Assembly (NCBI RefSeq): GCF_002008225.1
Contig: NZ_MRDH01000021.1
Coordinates: 1 to 64,000, forward strand
Length of the DNA stretch: 64,000 nucleotides
Source of the DNA: Agrobacterium salinitolerans
GTDB taxonomy: Bacteria > Pseudomonadota > Alphaproteobacteria > Rhizobiales > Rhizobiaceae
Direction of reading: 5' to 3'
Of this stretch, positions 24,892 to 34,052 are shown piece after piece (positions within the stretch are counted from its first letter, which is position 1; the number at the start of each line of letters is the position of its first letter). The notes beneath the pieces are model-generated. The model saw only the letters and a list, made by a program, of their open reading frames with translations. It was not told the DNA's origin and did not search any database. The position numbers and the translations under genes were made by a program.

Positions 24892-25249
24892 CGCAATCCC
24901 AACGTCATGGTGTCTATGGAGCCGAACACAGCCTCACCGAACGGTACTGTTGATCGGCCCGGGTTTCTGTCGATTTCGAGTACGCCAACCGGCGCCGGCT
25001 GACAAGATGTCGCATTTCAGTAAAAAAGCCGTAGACGGGTTTTAGCGCCGATCGTGTGCTTTGCGATCACGCCGCGGCACTTTTGATTGTGGCAGCCGCC
25101 GCATTTCAGCCAGTGGTTTTTCAGACGTCAGCTTTAAGGATTTATTAACCAAATCAGGACGAGTATTAGATTATTCTAATTACCCGTTATTGGCGTAATT
25201 GCATGTTGCGCATCGAAAAACCGGCAGCGCAGCAGCTTGGGGAGGCAGC
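24892..25249. other. Divergent intergenic region between acnB and the chaperone-usher cluster
   Basis: 358 bases without a supported gene. The acnB-proximal half is ordinary leader. The part at 25120-25200 is markedly A/T rich and contains an ATTAGA-TTAT-TCTAAT inverted repeat at 25165-25180, about 70 bases before the pilin start, which could be a regulator site or promoter region. No small RNA or terminator was recognised. Confidence 0.5.
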
Positions 25250-25747
25250 ATGAAGTTTGCAGCATCAGGCTATTTGTTATCATTTGCGGCGCTGGTTCTC
25301 ACCCCGGCATCCGGCCTCGCCCAGGTCGCCACGACGAATTTCAACGTCCAGATCACCATTCAGGCCGCATGCCAGATCAATTCCGCCGGCAACCTTGACT
25401 TCGGCACGAATGGTGTGATCGGCAGCAATATCGATGCGACCAGCGACATTGTCGTGCAATGCACAGCCAGTACCCCTTTCAGTCTCGGCCTTAGCGCCGG
25501 CGCTGGCTCGGGCGCAACGGTCGCCAACCGTCTGATGACATCGCCTGGCGGCGCGACCATTTCCTACTCCCTTTATACAAGTGCGGCGCATAGCACGGTG
25601 TGGGGCAACACTGTGGGAACGGACCGGCAAACGGGAACGGGAACCGGAGCGCCGCAGACATTCACTGTCTATGGGCGCGTTCCTGCCCAGACGACACCTG
25701 CGGTCGGCGTCTATACCGATACGGTGACGGCCACGCTCAACTACTGA
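25250..25747 (+). CDS. Spore coat U (SCPU) domain pilin subunit, Csu-type
   Basis: A 165-residue secreted protein: signal peptide of about 25 residues (ending GLAQ), then one SCPU domain that begins with the VQITIQAACQIN strand and ends with the typical YTDTVTATLNY C-terminal strand. Two cysteines (in ACQIN and VQCTAS) can form the domain disulfide. The start at 25250 has GGGGAGG 5 bases upstream; the frame runs 17 codons further up without such a site. It is the first gene of a pilin-chaperone-usher-tip cluster of the archaic (Csu-like) chaperone-usher class, and would be the shaft subunit. Confidence 0.85.
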   Translation: MKFAASGYLLSFAALVLTPASGLAQVATTNFNVQITIQAACQINSAGNLDFGTNGVIGSNIDATSDIVVQCTASTPFSLGLSAGAGSGATVANRLMTSPGGATISYSLYTSAAHSTVWGNTVGTDRQTGTGTGAPQTFTVYGRVPAQTTPAVGVYTDTVTATLNY

Positions 25748-25768
25748 TCGCCACAGGGAGGATCGCGC

Positions 25769-26488
25769 ATGCGTGTTTTTACCTTAGCGGCTGCGTTTTT
25801 TGCCGGTTTGACTGTTTCATCTTCACAGGCTGCATCGCTGCGGGTCGCCCCCGTACTTCTGGATCTTAAAGCGCCCACGGCGGCCTCCAGCCTCCGCATC
25901 TGGAACGATGCGAAAACCCCGATCAACGTTCAGGTCAGAATATTCCGCTGGACCCAGAAAAATGGGCAGGACGTCTATACGGCGGCGCAGGACGTCGTCG
26001 CCAGCCCGCCGATGACGCAGCTGAAGGGCGGTGCGGAGAACCTTATCCGCATCGTCCGGCTTTCCAAGGCCCCGCTGCGCGCCGAAGAGAGCTACCGCGT
26101 CATCGTCGATGAGTTGCCGCCGGCGGGAAGACCGCAATCCGGCACGGTTAATCTGGTGGTGCGCCACTCCATACCCGTTTTCTTCTCGCCCGGTTCCACA
26201 GGTGATGCGGAACCGGCCTGGAAAATAACGCCGCAGGGCAATGGCTACCGGGTGTCGGTGTCCAATACGGGCGAGAGGCGGATAAGGATCGCCAACCTGA
26301 TGCTTTCCGGCGGCAACGGACAGGCGATTGCCCGGCAGCAGGGGCTGGTGGGATACGTGCTTGGCGGATCCGCCGCAAGCTTTGTGGTTCCGGCAACGGG
26401 CGGCAAGAGAGGCGGCGGCACGCTGAAGATTTCGGCAGACAGCGAAGGCGGCCCCGTCAATGCGACGGCGCGCGTCTCGGGCGGCTGA
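25769..26488 (+). CDS. Periplasmic fimbrial chaperone (PapD/CsuC-like)
   Basis: A 239-residue PapD-type chaperone with a signal peptide (about 1-21, SSSQAAS) and two immunoglobulin-like domains. The N-terminal domain carries LRVAPVLLDL and the conserved LIRIVR segment before RAEESYRVIVDELP, the strand that completes incoming subunits. It holds SCPU subunits in the periplasm and passes them to the usher. It starts 21 bases after the pilin stop behind GGGAGGA, and its 3' end overlaps the usher start by 29 bases. Confidence 0.87.
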   Translation: MRVFTLAAAFFAGLTVSSSQAASLRVAPVLLDLKAPTAASSLRIWNDAKTPINVQVRIFRWTQKNGQDVYTAAQDVVASPPMTQLKGGAENLIRIVRLSKAPLRAEESYRVIVDELPPAGRPQSGTVNLVVRHSIPVFFSPGSTGDAEPAWKITPQGNGYRVSVSNTGERRIRIANLMLSGGNGQAIARQQGLVGYVLGGSAASFVVPATGGKRGGGTLKISADSEGGPVNATARVSGG

Positions 26489-28910
26489 TCTCGCCGTTTT
26501 GACGATTGCCGCTCTGACGGTCATTTCATCGGGCAAATTTTCCGTGGCGCAGGATATACCTCCTGCGGCGCAACCGGCCTCTTTTACCGCAAAAGAAGCG
26601 GGACAGTTGCAGCTCGAAGTCTACATCAACGATGTTTCGACAGAACTGATCGCCACATTTCGTCAAAACGACGCCGGATCGTTTCTGATCGAACCGGAAC
26701 AGCTGAACAATATCGGGATTTCTCCGGTTGAAAGCGCTACCGGCGATGATGGCTGGATCGATATTTCCCGGCTGCCGGATGTGGTGGCGCGTTACGATGA
26801 AGGCAGCCAGTCCATGCATTTCACCCTGCCGATGGCGGCGCGGGCAAACAGGGTGATAGACGCCTCCGGCAAGATTGCGCAGGAAGAACACGAAGAGACC
26901 CGGGAAAAGGCCACGAGCGATTTTGGAGGTCTGGTGAATTACACGATCTACGGTTCCTCCGGCGGCAACAAATGGTCTGACATCGCCGATTTCAACGGTG
27001 TCTCGGCCCTTTTGGAAAGCAGGGCCTTCGGTCCGCTCGGCGTGCTCTCCTCATCGCAGGTTTTGAGCACATCGCGCCTGTCGGAGTTCGATACCCAGCG
27101 CCTCGATACCACCTGGAGCTATTCAGACGAAGAAACGCTGACGAGCTACCGGGCCGGCGATCTCATTACCGGCGGGCTGAGCTGGACACGCCCAACGCGG
27201 CTCGGCGGCCTGCAGATCCGCCGCAATTTCGACCTGCGGCCGGATATCGTCACCATGCCGATGCCGGAATTTGCAGGTTCAGCGGCCGTGCCCTCCACTG
27301 TCGACGTCTATGTCAACAACATCCGCCGTCTGTCGCAGGATGTTCCCGAAGGGCCGTTTTCCATCACCAATCTTCCCGTTATCAGCGGCGCAGGCAATGC
27401 GAGGCTGGTGGTGCGGGATGCGCTGGGCCGCGAAACCGTATCCGAAACGCCCTTTTATACGTCGCCGGACCTGCTGGCGGAGGGTCTCGTCGATTTTTCA
27501 GCGGAGCTCGGTTTTGCCCGGCGCAATTACGGAGCCTCTTCCTTCGATTACGACGAAAAATTGCTCGGATCGGCGACGGTTCGTTACGGCCTGTCTGATG
27601 GCCTGACGCTTGAGGGCCATGCGGAAGGCGGCGAGGATTTCTATAATATCGGCTTTGGCGGCGTCTTCACGCTTGGAGCCCATGGGCTGGCGGCGATTTC
27701 CGGTGCATCCAGCCGCTTTGGCGAGGAAAGCGGCCACCAGCTCTCCGCAAGCGTCGAAGCCGAATTGCTCGGGCTCAAATTTCACGCCCGGTCGCAACGG
27801 GCATTCGGCGATTATCACGACATGGCGTCGGTCTCCGCCGATAGCTCGACACTCAGGACGATCTCCGGCCTGCTGAGCGCGCGGCCGCCGCGTGCCGTGG
27901 ATCAGATTTCCGTTTCCACACAGCTTGCTTTCGATGAAACGAGCCTGAACTTTTCCTATACGCAGGTGGAAACCTTCGATGAAAGAAAATCCCGGTTGCT
28001 CGGCCTTTCTGCCACGCGGCCGTTCGGCGAGAACGGCAATATCTTCATCACCGCCTATAAGGACCTTGAGGACAGCCAATCCTACGGCGTCTTCGCGGGC
28101 CTGTCCTGGTCGTTCGGCGGTGGCGTCTCCGGCTCGGCCGGCATGTCGTCGGATGCGGATGGCTATTCGCTGACAGCAGAGGTCGGAAAATCCGAAGAAC
28201 AGGCCGAGGAAAGTTATGGCTGGCGCCTGCGCGGCTCGACCGGCGGCAACGATATCGCCTCCGTTTCCGGCAGTTACCGCGGCAGCACCGCCCGCGTTTC
28301 GGCCGGCGTCGATCAATTCAACCGCACGACACAGGCCTATGCGCAGATCGAAGGATCGATAGCGCTCGCCGGCGGCGATGTCTTTGTCGGCAACCGGATC
28401 GATGACGCTTTCGCCGTGGTGGATGCGGGCGCGCCCGGCGTCGATATCCTTTTGGAAAACCGCCCCATCGGGCAGACCAACCGCCGCGGCAAGATATTGC
28501 TTCCGAACCTTCGTTCCTACGACGTCAATAACATCACGCTCGACCCCAGTAATCTTCCGGTCGACGCCCGCATAGACCGCACGAAACAGACCGTGACGCC
28601 GACCGACCGCGCGGGGGCCGTGGTCAATTTCAAGGTGGAAACCGAGGGACAGGTGGCGCTGGTGACGCTGAAAGGCGAGAGCGGCGAGTTCATCGAAACC
28701 GGATCGACCGGCAAAATTGACGGCAAGCGCGATTTTATCGTCGGTTATGACGGACAGGCCTATCTCGACAATATCAGCGAAACGCATCGGCTCCGCATCA
28801 ATCAGCCGACGAAGGGCGCTTGCGAAGCACAGATCACCGTGCCCTCTGCCGACCCCTCTGCCGGCGAGACGCGCGCAACTTTCGAAGCCCTATGCAGGAG
28901 CATCCAATGA
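26460..28910 (+). CDS. Outer membrane fimbrial usher (FimD/CsuD-like)
   Basis: An 816-residue usher: signal peptide (about 1-30), N-terminal chaperone-binding domain (LEVYINDVSTELIATFRQNDAGSF), a 24-strand barrel with the plug and the VDVYVNNIRRLSQDVPEGPFSI region, and C-terminal domains ending with FEALCRSI. It forms the outer membrane pore that polymerises and exports the fibre. It overlaps the chaperone gene by 29 bases and the tip gene by four (ATGA), showing tight translational coupling. Length is normal for Csu-type ushers. Confidence 0.9.
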   Translation: MRRRASRAADLAVLTIAALTVISSGKFSVAQDIPPAAQPASFTAKEAGQLQLEVYINDVSTELIATFRQNDAGSFLIEPEQLNNIGISPVESATGDDGWIDISRLPDVVARYDEGSQSMHFTLPMAARANRVIDASGKIAQEEHEETREKATSDFGGLVNYTIYGSSGGNKWSDIADFNGVSALLESRAFGPLGVLSSSQVLSTSRLSEFDTQRLDTTWSYSDEETLTSYRAGDLITGGLSWTRPTRLGGLQIRRNFDLRPDIVTMPMPEFAGSAAVPSTVDVYVNNIRRLSQDVPEGPFSITNLPVISGAGNARLVVRDALGRETVSETPFYTSPDLLAEGLVDFSAELGFARRNYGASSFDYDEKLLGSATVRYGLSDGLTLEGHAEGGEDFYNIGFGGVFTLGAHGLAAISGASSRFGEESGHQLSASVEAELLGLKFHARSQRAFGDYHDMASVSADSSTLRTISGLLSARPPRAVDQISVSTQLAFDETSLNFSYTQVETFDERKSRLLGLSATRPFGENGNIFITAYKDLEDSQSYGVFAGLSWSFGGGVSGSAGMSSDADGYSLTAEVGKSEEQAEESYGWRLRGSTGGNDIASVSGSYRGSTARVSAGVDQFNRTTQAYAQIEGSIALAGGDVFVGNRIDDAFAVVDAGAPGVDILLENRPIGQTNRRGKILLPNLRSYDVNNITLDPSNLPVDARIDRTKQTVTPTDRAGAVVNFKVETEGQVALVTLKGESGEFIETGSTGKIDGKRDFIVGYDGQAYLDNISETHRLRINQPTKGACEAQITVPSADPSAGETRATFEALCRSIQ

Positions 28911-29857
28911 AGGCCCTGACCCGTGCCGCCCTTGCCATCGCAGCCTTCCTCTCGGCTTCACCGGTCCTGGCGCAAAGCTGCACCTTCAGCATGTCGGACA
29001 TGAATTTCGGTTTCGTCAATCTCGCAAGCGGCAGCGCCGTGGACACGACGGCGACATTGTCGGTCACCTGTTCCAACCCGTTGTCGCTGGGGCTTTCCAT
29101 CCGCATATGCCCCAACATCAATGCCGGAAGCGGCGGACAGTCGGGCGGCATCCGTCGCATGCTTCAGGGCAGCAACATCCTCAACTACCAGCTTTACCAG
29201 AACTCGGCACGAACGACCTCCTGGGGATCGGTCACGCAGCCCGCACTCGGTTCGCCTCCGCCAATCGATATGGCGTTGCCGCTCCTGATCAACACCACGA
29301 GCCGCACGGTCTATGGCCGGATCAACGCCGGTCAGGCCTCGGCAGCGCGCGGCCTATACCTCTCCAGCTTTGCCGGCGCGGAAACGAGCTTCACCTATAC
29401 GACCTTTACCCTGCTTGCACCAAGTTGCTCTTCCGTGACCCAGAACCCCACGCAAGTGCCGTTCAACGTGTCGGCCGCGGTGGCGCCCACATGCATCATC
29501 TCGGCCCAGAACATCGATTTTGGCAGTCATGGCGTCTTGAACACGGCAGTCAATGCGACCGGAGCGATCAATCTGACCTGCACCACCAATCTGAACTATA
29601 GTGTCGCGCTCAATGGCGGCCTGAGCAACAGCCCGCCGGCCGCGCGCCAGATGGTGCAGGGAGGCGCATCTATAATCTATGGTCTCTACCGCGACGCAAA
29701 CCGCACGAATGTCTGGGGAAGTGCGGCAGGCGAGATAGCCACCGGCACCGGAACAGGCGGCTTGCAAACACTGACCGTCTATGGCCGCGTCCCCGCGCAG
29801 ACCACGCCGGCGCCGGGGAACTACTCCGATACGGTCGTCGTGACGGTGAACTACTGA
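28907..29857 (+). CDS. Two-domain SCPU protein, probable tip adhesin (CsuE-like)
   Basis: A 316-residue secreted protein with a signal peptide (about 1-22, VLAQS) and two SCPU domains, at about residues 23-165 (CTFSMSDMNFGFVNLASG) and 170-316 (CIISAQNIDFGSHG). The second domain closely resembles the shaft subunit at the C-terminus (LTVYGRVPAQTTPAPGNYSD versus FTVYGRVPAQTTPAVGVYTD), as expected if it docks to it, while the first is the likely surface-binding module. The ATG overlaps the usher stop and has AGGAG 7 bases upstream. The stop overlaps the convergent ABC-F gene by 7 bases. Confidence 0.83.
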   Translation: MKALTRAALAIAAFLSASPVLAQSCTFSMSDMNFGFVNLASGSAVDTTATLSVTCSNPLSLGLSIRICPNINAGSGGQSGGIRRMLQGSNILNYQLYQNSARTTSWGSVTQPALGSPPPIDMALPLLINTTSRTVYGRINAGQASAARGLYLSSFAGAETSFTYTTFTLLAPSCSSVTQNPTQVPFNVSAAVAPTCIISAQNIDFGSHGVLNTAVNATGAINLTCTTNLNYSVALNGGLSNSPPAARQMVQGGASIIYGLYRDANRTNVWGSAAGEIATGTGTGGLQTLTVYGRVPAQTTPAPGNYSDTVVVTVNY

Positions 29858-31458
29858 GGGCCGGAACGCACCTCTGACTTTCCAAGTTCCAGCCGCCGAT
29901 CGATGCCGATGCCGGCGAGAAACGCCTCATCATGGCTGACGACCAGCAAGGCGCCGTCATAGGCCCGAACGCCAACCTCCACGGCGGCGATGGAATCAAT
30001 ATCCAGATGGTTGGTCGGCTCATCAAGGATCAGCAATTGCGGAGGCTGCGGGCCTCCCAGAACACAGGCGAGACCTGCCCTGAGCATCTGCCCGCCCGAG
30101 AGTGTTGCAACGATCTGCAAGGCGGCATCGGCACGAAACATGAAGCGCGCAAGGGCGGCGCGGCAGGCATTGTCCCCCGCCTTCGGATTAAGCCGAAGGA
30201 AGTTGTCGCGGATGGACAGGCTCGCGTCGAGCAGGCTGACCTGCTGATCGAGAAACACGGACTTCACCCCGACATGTACCACCCCCTCAGACGGCGGCAA
30301 GTCCCCCGTGATCACCGAAAGCAGCGTCGTTTTTCCCGATCCGTTCGGGCCGGTTACGGCAACGCGTTGCGGCCCGGTAATTTCGAAGGACAGGTCGCGA
30401 AGCACGGGGTGTTCGGCCCGATACCCCGCAGTCAGGTTCTGCAGGCTGAGCACGGTTTTTGTCGTGTGCAGGCCGCTGGGCGGCAATGTAACACTGACGC
30501 CCTGCAGGATTTCGATCCGTTCCCGCGCCGTCTTCAGATATTCCGTCGCCTCGGCCGTCAGGCGGCTGGCCAGATTGGCGTTGTCGCCGCTCGTCTTTTC
30601 GGCACGCCTCTTCATCGCACCAACAAGGATACGGGGCATGTCTCCCCTCGCCGCTTTTGCGGCACCCCTGCTGTCACGGCGGGCCTTGCGCTCCAGCGCC
30701 TCCTGTGAACGGCGCCTGACCTCGGACAGACGCTTTTCCGCATTCGCGAAGTCCTGTTCGGCGGCGGCCAGCTCCAGCGCCTTTTGTGCGCGGTAGTGGC
30801 TCCAGTTGCCGCCGTAACGGGTAACACCGAGCGTGGTCATTTCGACGATGGCATCGAGGGTTTCGAGAAGCTCCCGATCGTGGCTGACGACGATCGCTCC
30901 GCCGCGCCAGGCCGCCAGAAAATCGGCAACGAAAATGCGCCCCTCCCGGTCGAGATTATTGGTCGGTTCGTCAAGGATCAGGAAATCCGGCGCGGCGTGG
31001 ATTTGCGCCGCAAGTGCGGCCCGCGTGCGCTGCCCGCCGGAAAGCGCCGAAAGCGGCGTGGAGGGCAAGGCGTCCAGCCCGACCTGCGCGAGCGCCTTGG
31101 CAATTTCCTCCTCCAGCATCCAGTCAATGTCCTCAAGCTCATCGACAGTGGCCGTTCCCGACTGCGCACGGGCGAGCGCGTCCAGCGCCTCGCGCGCACC
31201 AAACAGGTCGGCGACAGTCTCGTCGGACACAACCTGTACGCTCTGGCGCAGGAGATTGACGCAGCCCGAAACGGAAACCGTGCCCGCCGACGGCGACAAC
31301 TCGCCGGCGATCAGTTTCAGAAGCGTCGTCTTGCCGACGCCGTTGCGCCCGACAAGGCCGGTGCGTTCGGGTCCGAAGTGAAGGTTGATGTCGGAAAAGA
31401 GCGGATGACCGTCAGGTGTGGACCACGAGAGGTCTGAAAGCGTGATGGAATGCGACAT
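29851..31458 (-). CDS. ABC-F family ATPase (ribosome-associated type)
   Basis: A 535-residue soluble protein with two ABC domains and no membrane segment. Domain 1: GRNGVGKTT, LSGGQRTRAALA, LILDEPTNNLD. Domain 2: GPNGSGKTT, LSGGQMLRAGLA, LILDEPTNHLD. A charged linker (about residues 225-300, with QEALERKARRDSRGAAKAARGD) joins them. ABC-F proteins act on ribosomes in translation quality control or antibiotic resistance rather than transport. The ATG at 31458 has AGGGGAA upstream; the longer frame would need a TTG. A 181-base leader separates it from the ABC exporter upstream. Whether it confers resistance cannot be told from sequence. Confidence 0.86.
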   Translation of the reverse strand: MSHSITLSDLSWSTPDGHPLFSDINLHFGPERTGLVGRNGVGKTTLLKLIAGELSPSAGTVSVSGCVNLLRQSVQVVSDETVADLFGAREALDALARAQSGTATVDELEDIDWMLEEEIAKALAQVGLDALPSTPLSALSGGQRTRAALAAQIHAAPDFLILDEPTNNLDREGRIFVADFLAAWRGGAIVVSHDRELLETLDAIVEMTTLGVTRYGGNWSHYRAQKALELAAAEQDFANAEKRLSEVRRRSQEALERKARRDSRGAAKAARGDMPRILVGAMKRRAEKTSGDNANLASRLTAEATEYLKTARERIEILQGVSVTLPPSGLHTTKTVLSLQNLTAGYRAEHPVLRDLSFEITGPQRVAVTGPNGSGKTTLLSVITGDLPPSEGVVHVGVKSVFLDQQVSLLDASLSIRDNFLRLNPKAGDNACRAALARFMFRADAALQIVATLSGGQMLRAGLACVLGGPQPPQLLILDEPTNHLDIDSIAAVEVGVRAYDGALLVVSHDEAFLAGIGIDRRLELGKSEVRSGPQ

Positions 31459-31604
31459 GGATATGGGTTCCCCTGATGACAAGGCGTTGTGGCTTTGCGA
31501 TCGGGTGGAAATCCATGGTTCACCGTCCTGTTGGTGTTGCGCGAAACACGCCCTTACGCAAAAAAGCGGCGCGCTGATGGCGTGGGTTCAATGTTCGGGT
31601 AGTG

Positions 31605-31640
31605 AACGCCGGGGGAACACCCCCCGGCGTTTCTTTTTTT
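31605..31640 (+). terminator. Strong intrinsic terminator oriented to the plus strand
   Basis: AACGCCGGGGG, a 5-base loop and CCCCCGGCGTT are followed by TCTTTTTTT on the plus strand only. The genes on both sides are on the minus strand, so no annotated gene feeds into it. On the minus strand it is a bare hairpin directly after the exporter stop. Confidence 0.75.
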
Positions 31641-33442
31641 CAGGCCACCAGGCCCTTGGTCAGCTCCAGCGCCTGTCGTTCGAACAGCCTGCGGTAGATG
31701 CCGTCATGGAGGCGGATCAGCGCCTGGTGGTCACCCTCTTCGACAATCCTGCCCTTGTCGAAGACGAGCAGCCGGTCCAGCGCCCTGACCGTGGACAGCC
31801 GATGGGCGATGACCAGCGTGGTGCGGCCGACCATTAGCCGTTCCATCGCCTGCTGGATCTGCACTTCGCTTTCGCTGTCGAGGCTGGAAGTGGCCTCGTC
31901 CAGTATCAACACCGGCGCATCCGCAAGGAAAGCACGGGCGATGGCGACACGCTGACGCTCGCCGCCCGACAGCTTGACGCCGCGCTCACCCACCATCGTC
32001 TCATATCCCTTGGGAAGGGACATGATGAAATCATGGGCGCTCGCCTGTTTCGCCGCCTGCTCGATCTGACGCCGCGTGGCGTCCGGCCGGCCATAGGCGA
32101 TGTTTTCCGCCAGCGTGCGGTGGAACAGGATGGGCTCCTGCTGCACGATGGCGATCTGGCCGCGCAGGCTGGACTGCGTAACCCCGGCGACATTCTGGTC
32201 GTCGATGCGGATTTCGCCCGACTTGATGTCGTAAAGCCGCTGGATGAGCTTGACGAAGGTTGTCTTGCCCGAACCGGAATGGCCGACCAGGCCCACCCGT
32301 TCACCCGCCTTGATGGTGACCGAAAAGTCATCGTAAAGCGGCGTGGGATGCGCGCCATACTGGAAGGTGACGTGATCGAAGACGATCTCGCCCTTTCCGA
32401 TCCTGATCGGTCCGGCGTCCGGCCTGTCCTCGATGCCGAGCGGCATCTTGTCCAGCAGCACCAGCTCTTCCATGTCGTTGACGGCGCGTTGCAGGTTGCG
32501 GATATCCTGCCCCACATCGCGCAGATAACCCTGCAACACGAAGAACATCGCCAGCACGAAGGTAATGTCGCCCGGCGTCGCCAGCCCCTGTCGCCACATG
32601 ATGAGGCCCGTACCCAGAATGCCGGCCTGCATGGAGACCATCATGAAGCTCTGGATCGTGCCGTTCAGCGTGCCGCGCTTCCATGTCCTGCGTGTGCGGT
32701 GATCCCATTTCACCAGCACATGGCCCAGGCGCGTTTCCTCGCGGGCCTCGGCGCCAAAGGCCTTGACCACTGAATTGCAGCTGATGGCGTCCGCCAGCGC
32801 GCCGCCAAGTCTGGTATCCCAGGCATTGGCAAGCCTTGCCGCCGGCGAAACATAGCCCATCGAAAGCCCCACGGTCACGCCGATATAGATCAGCGATCCG
32901 AGACCGACGATCAGGCCCATGACCGGCCAGTAGCTGCCGAGCACAATGGTGGCGCCCACCAGCATGACGATGGAAGGCAGAAGTGCGACCAGCAGAAGGT
33001 CGTTGAGCGAATCCAGCGCCCACATGCCGCGCGTGATCTTGCGCACCGTGGAGCCGGCGAAGCTGTTGGCATGCCAGTCGGTGGAGAAACGCTGCACCTT
33101 GTGGAAGCCGTTATTGGCGACATCCGCCATGATTTTCAGCGTCAGCCGGATGATGCCGTTGAAGATGAACCAGCGCAGCACAACGCTCACCAGCCCCAGA
33201 GACACCACGATGACAAAGGCGCGCAGCGCCTTATCTGCCCCGTTGCCGGCCTCGTCTCCACCGGCAATGGCATCGACGATCTGGCCGGAAAAGACCGGCA
33301 CCATCACTTCAGCCAGCGTGCTGGCAATCACCAGAACGATGATGAAACCCACCAACGCCGGCCGATGACGCCAATGGTTGAAAACAAAGCCGAGCACATG
33401 TCGATAGGCATCGGCGCGGAAATCGAGCTTCTTGCGAGTCAT
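31640..33442 (-). CDS. ABC exporter, fused permease and ATPase (MsbA/MdlB class)
   Basis: A 600-residue half-transporter. Residues 20-330 hold six transmembrane helices (first at about 29-51), and residues 345-600 the ATPase with Walker A GHSGSGKTT, signature LSGGERQRVAIARAFLA, Walker B VLILDEATSSLD and switch histidine AHRLSTVRA. It would work as a homodimer in the inner membrane. The family includes lipid, drug and peptide exporters; nothing nearby fixes the substrate. It is followed by ABC-F in the same direction with 181 bases between. Confidence 0.87.
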   Translation of the reverse strand: MTRKKLDFRADAYRHVLGFVFNHWRHRPALVGFIIVLVIASTLAEVMVPVFSGQIVDAIAGGDEAGNGADKALRAFVIVVSLGLVSVVLRWFIFNGIIRLTLKIMADVANNGFHKVQRFSTDWHANSFAGSTVRKITRGMWALDSLNDLLLVALLPSIVMLVGATIVLGSYWPVMGLIVGLGSLIYIGVTVGLSMGYVSPAARLANAWDTRLGGALADAISCNSVVKAFGAEAREETRLGHVLVKWDHRTRRTWKRGTLNGTIQSFMMVSMQAGILGTGLIMWRQGLATPGDITFVLAMFFVLQGYLRDVGQDIRNLQRAVNDMEELVLLDKMPLGIEDRPDAGPIRIGKGEIVFDHVTFQYGAHPTPLYDDFSVTIKAGERVGLVGHSGSGKTTFVKLIQRLYDIKSGEIRIDDQNVAGVTQSSLRGQIAIVQQEPILFHRTLAENIAYGRPDATRRQIEQAAKQASAHDFIMSLPKGYETMVGERGVKLSGGERQRVAIARAFLADAPVLILDEATSSLDSESEVQIQQAMERLMVGRTTLVIAHRLSTVRALDRLLVFDKGRIVEEGDHQALIRLHDGIYRRLFERQALELTKGLVA

Positions 33443-34018
33443 TTTTACCAGCCCAGCGCCCTATAATCGGCGACCGGTCCTCAAAACGGAAGTTGGATGG
33501 CACAGCCCGCGCGGGAGACGAAGTGATCCCGTCAGATCAATCGGGCTATGGGGGAAATAAAACCGCATGTCGGGCGCGCAATCGGCGGGCCGCGAATGGA
33601 TATGACCTAGTGTCGGGTCATTCCCTGCGGGAGGGTTTCGAAGAATGCCGGTGTCATGCAACGCCTCCCTTTGTTCGATCTGACGCGGTGGCGAGACTTG
33701 TAACTCAACGGCCGGAGCTTGCCAAGCGGGTTTTTGCAACCGACTGGTGAGTGATGCGGAAACACCACACCAGCTGGATGCGCAAGCGGAAAGTCGAGAT
33801 GGTATCGGCCATTACCGGTCGTTCCATCTGCGCATTCGTGTCCTTGACCACCGGTCCCCACTTGGCGATTTCCACCGCAAGGTGGGCCTTCAGCTCATCC
33901 AGCGAAGGACGACGATCCTGGCGCTGAAAATACGCCATGCGCGCGACAACCGCCGGAGCGGCGAAATCGGTGTGGGATTCTTTTCCGGATCGTAAGGACC
34001 TCACCGGGCCCTATGAGA
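33443..34018. other. Gene-poor interval with a possible solute-receptor remnant
   Basis: About 575 bases without an intact gene. On the minus strand near 33820-33920 a short stretch reads RPSLDELKAHLAVEIAKWGP followed by VVKDTNAQME, which resembles the C-terminal helix of tripartite tricarboxylate transporter receptors (Bug family). The remainder of that protein is not found in any frame, so at most a decayed 3' end is present. The plus strand shows nothing convincing. Confidence 0.35.
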
Positions 34019-34046
34019 AAGGCCCTCCCGAGGTGGGGAGGGCCTT
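34019..34046 (-). terminator. Terminator of the GCG_CRPN protein gene
   Basis: AAGGCCCTCCC and GGGAGGGCCTT form a perfect 11-bp stem with a 6-base loop, 7 bases past the stop. On the minus strand the stem ends in TT and TCTCAT follows, a weak T-tract. Confidence 0.65.
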
Positions 34047-34052
34047 GCCCGA

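Noticed and set aside
22852..25002. Long 716-codon open frame on the plus strand opposite acnB
   Set aside because: It lies almost wholly antisense to a certain gene. High-GC codon use leaves such frames open, and the translation shows no family pattern and an abnormal His/Arg/Asp-rich composition.
31317..31523. Short minus-strand frame starting in the ABC-F leader, considered as a leader peptide
   Set aside because: It overlaps the ABC-F gene for most of its length, has no known stalling motif and no conserved attenuator pair could be drawn.
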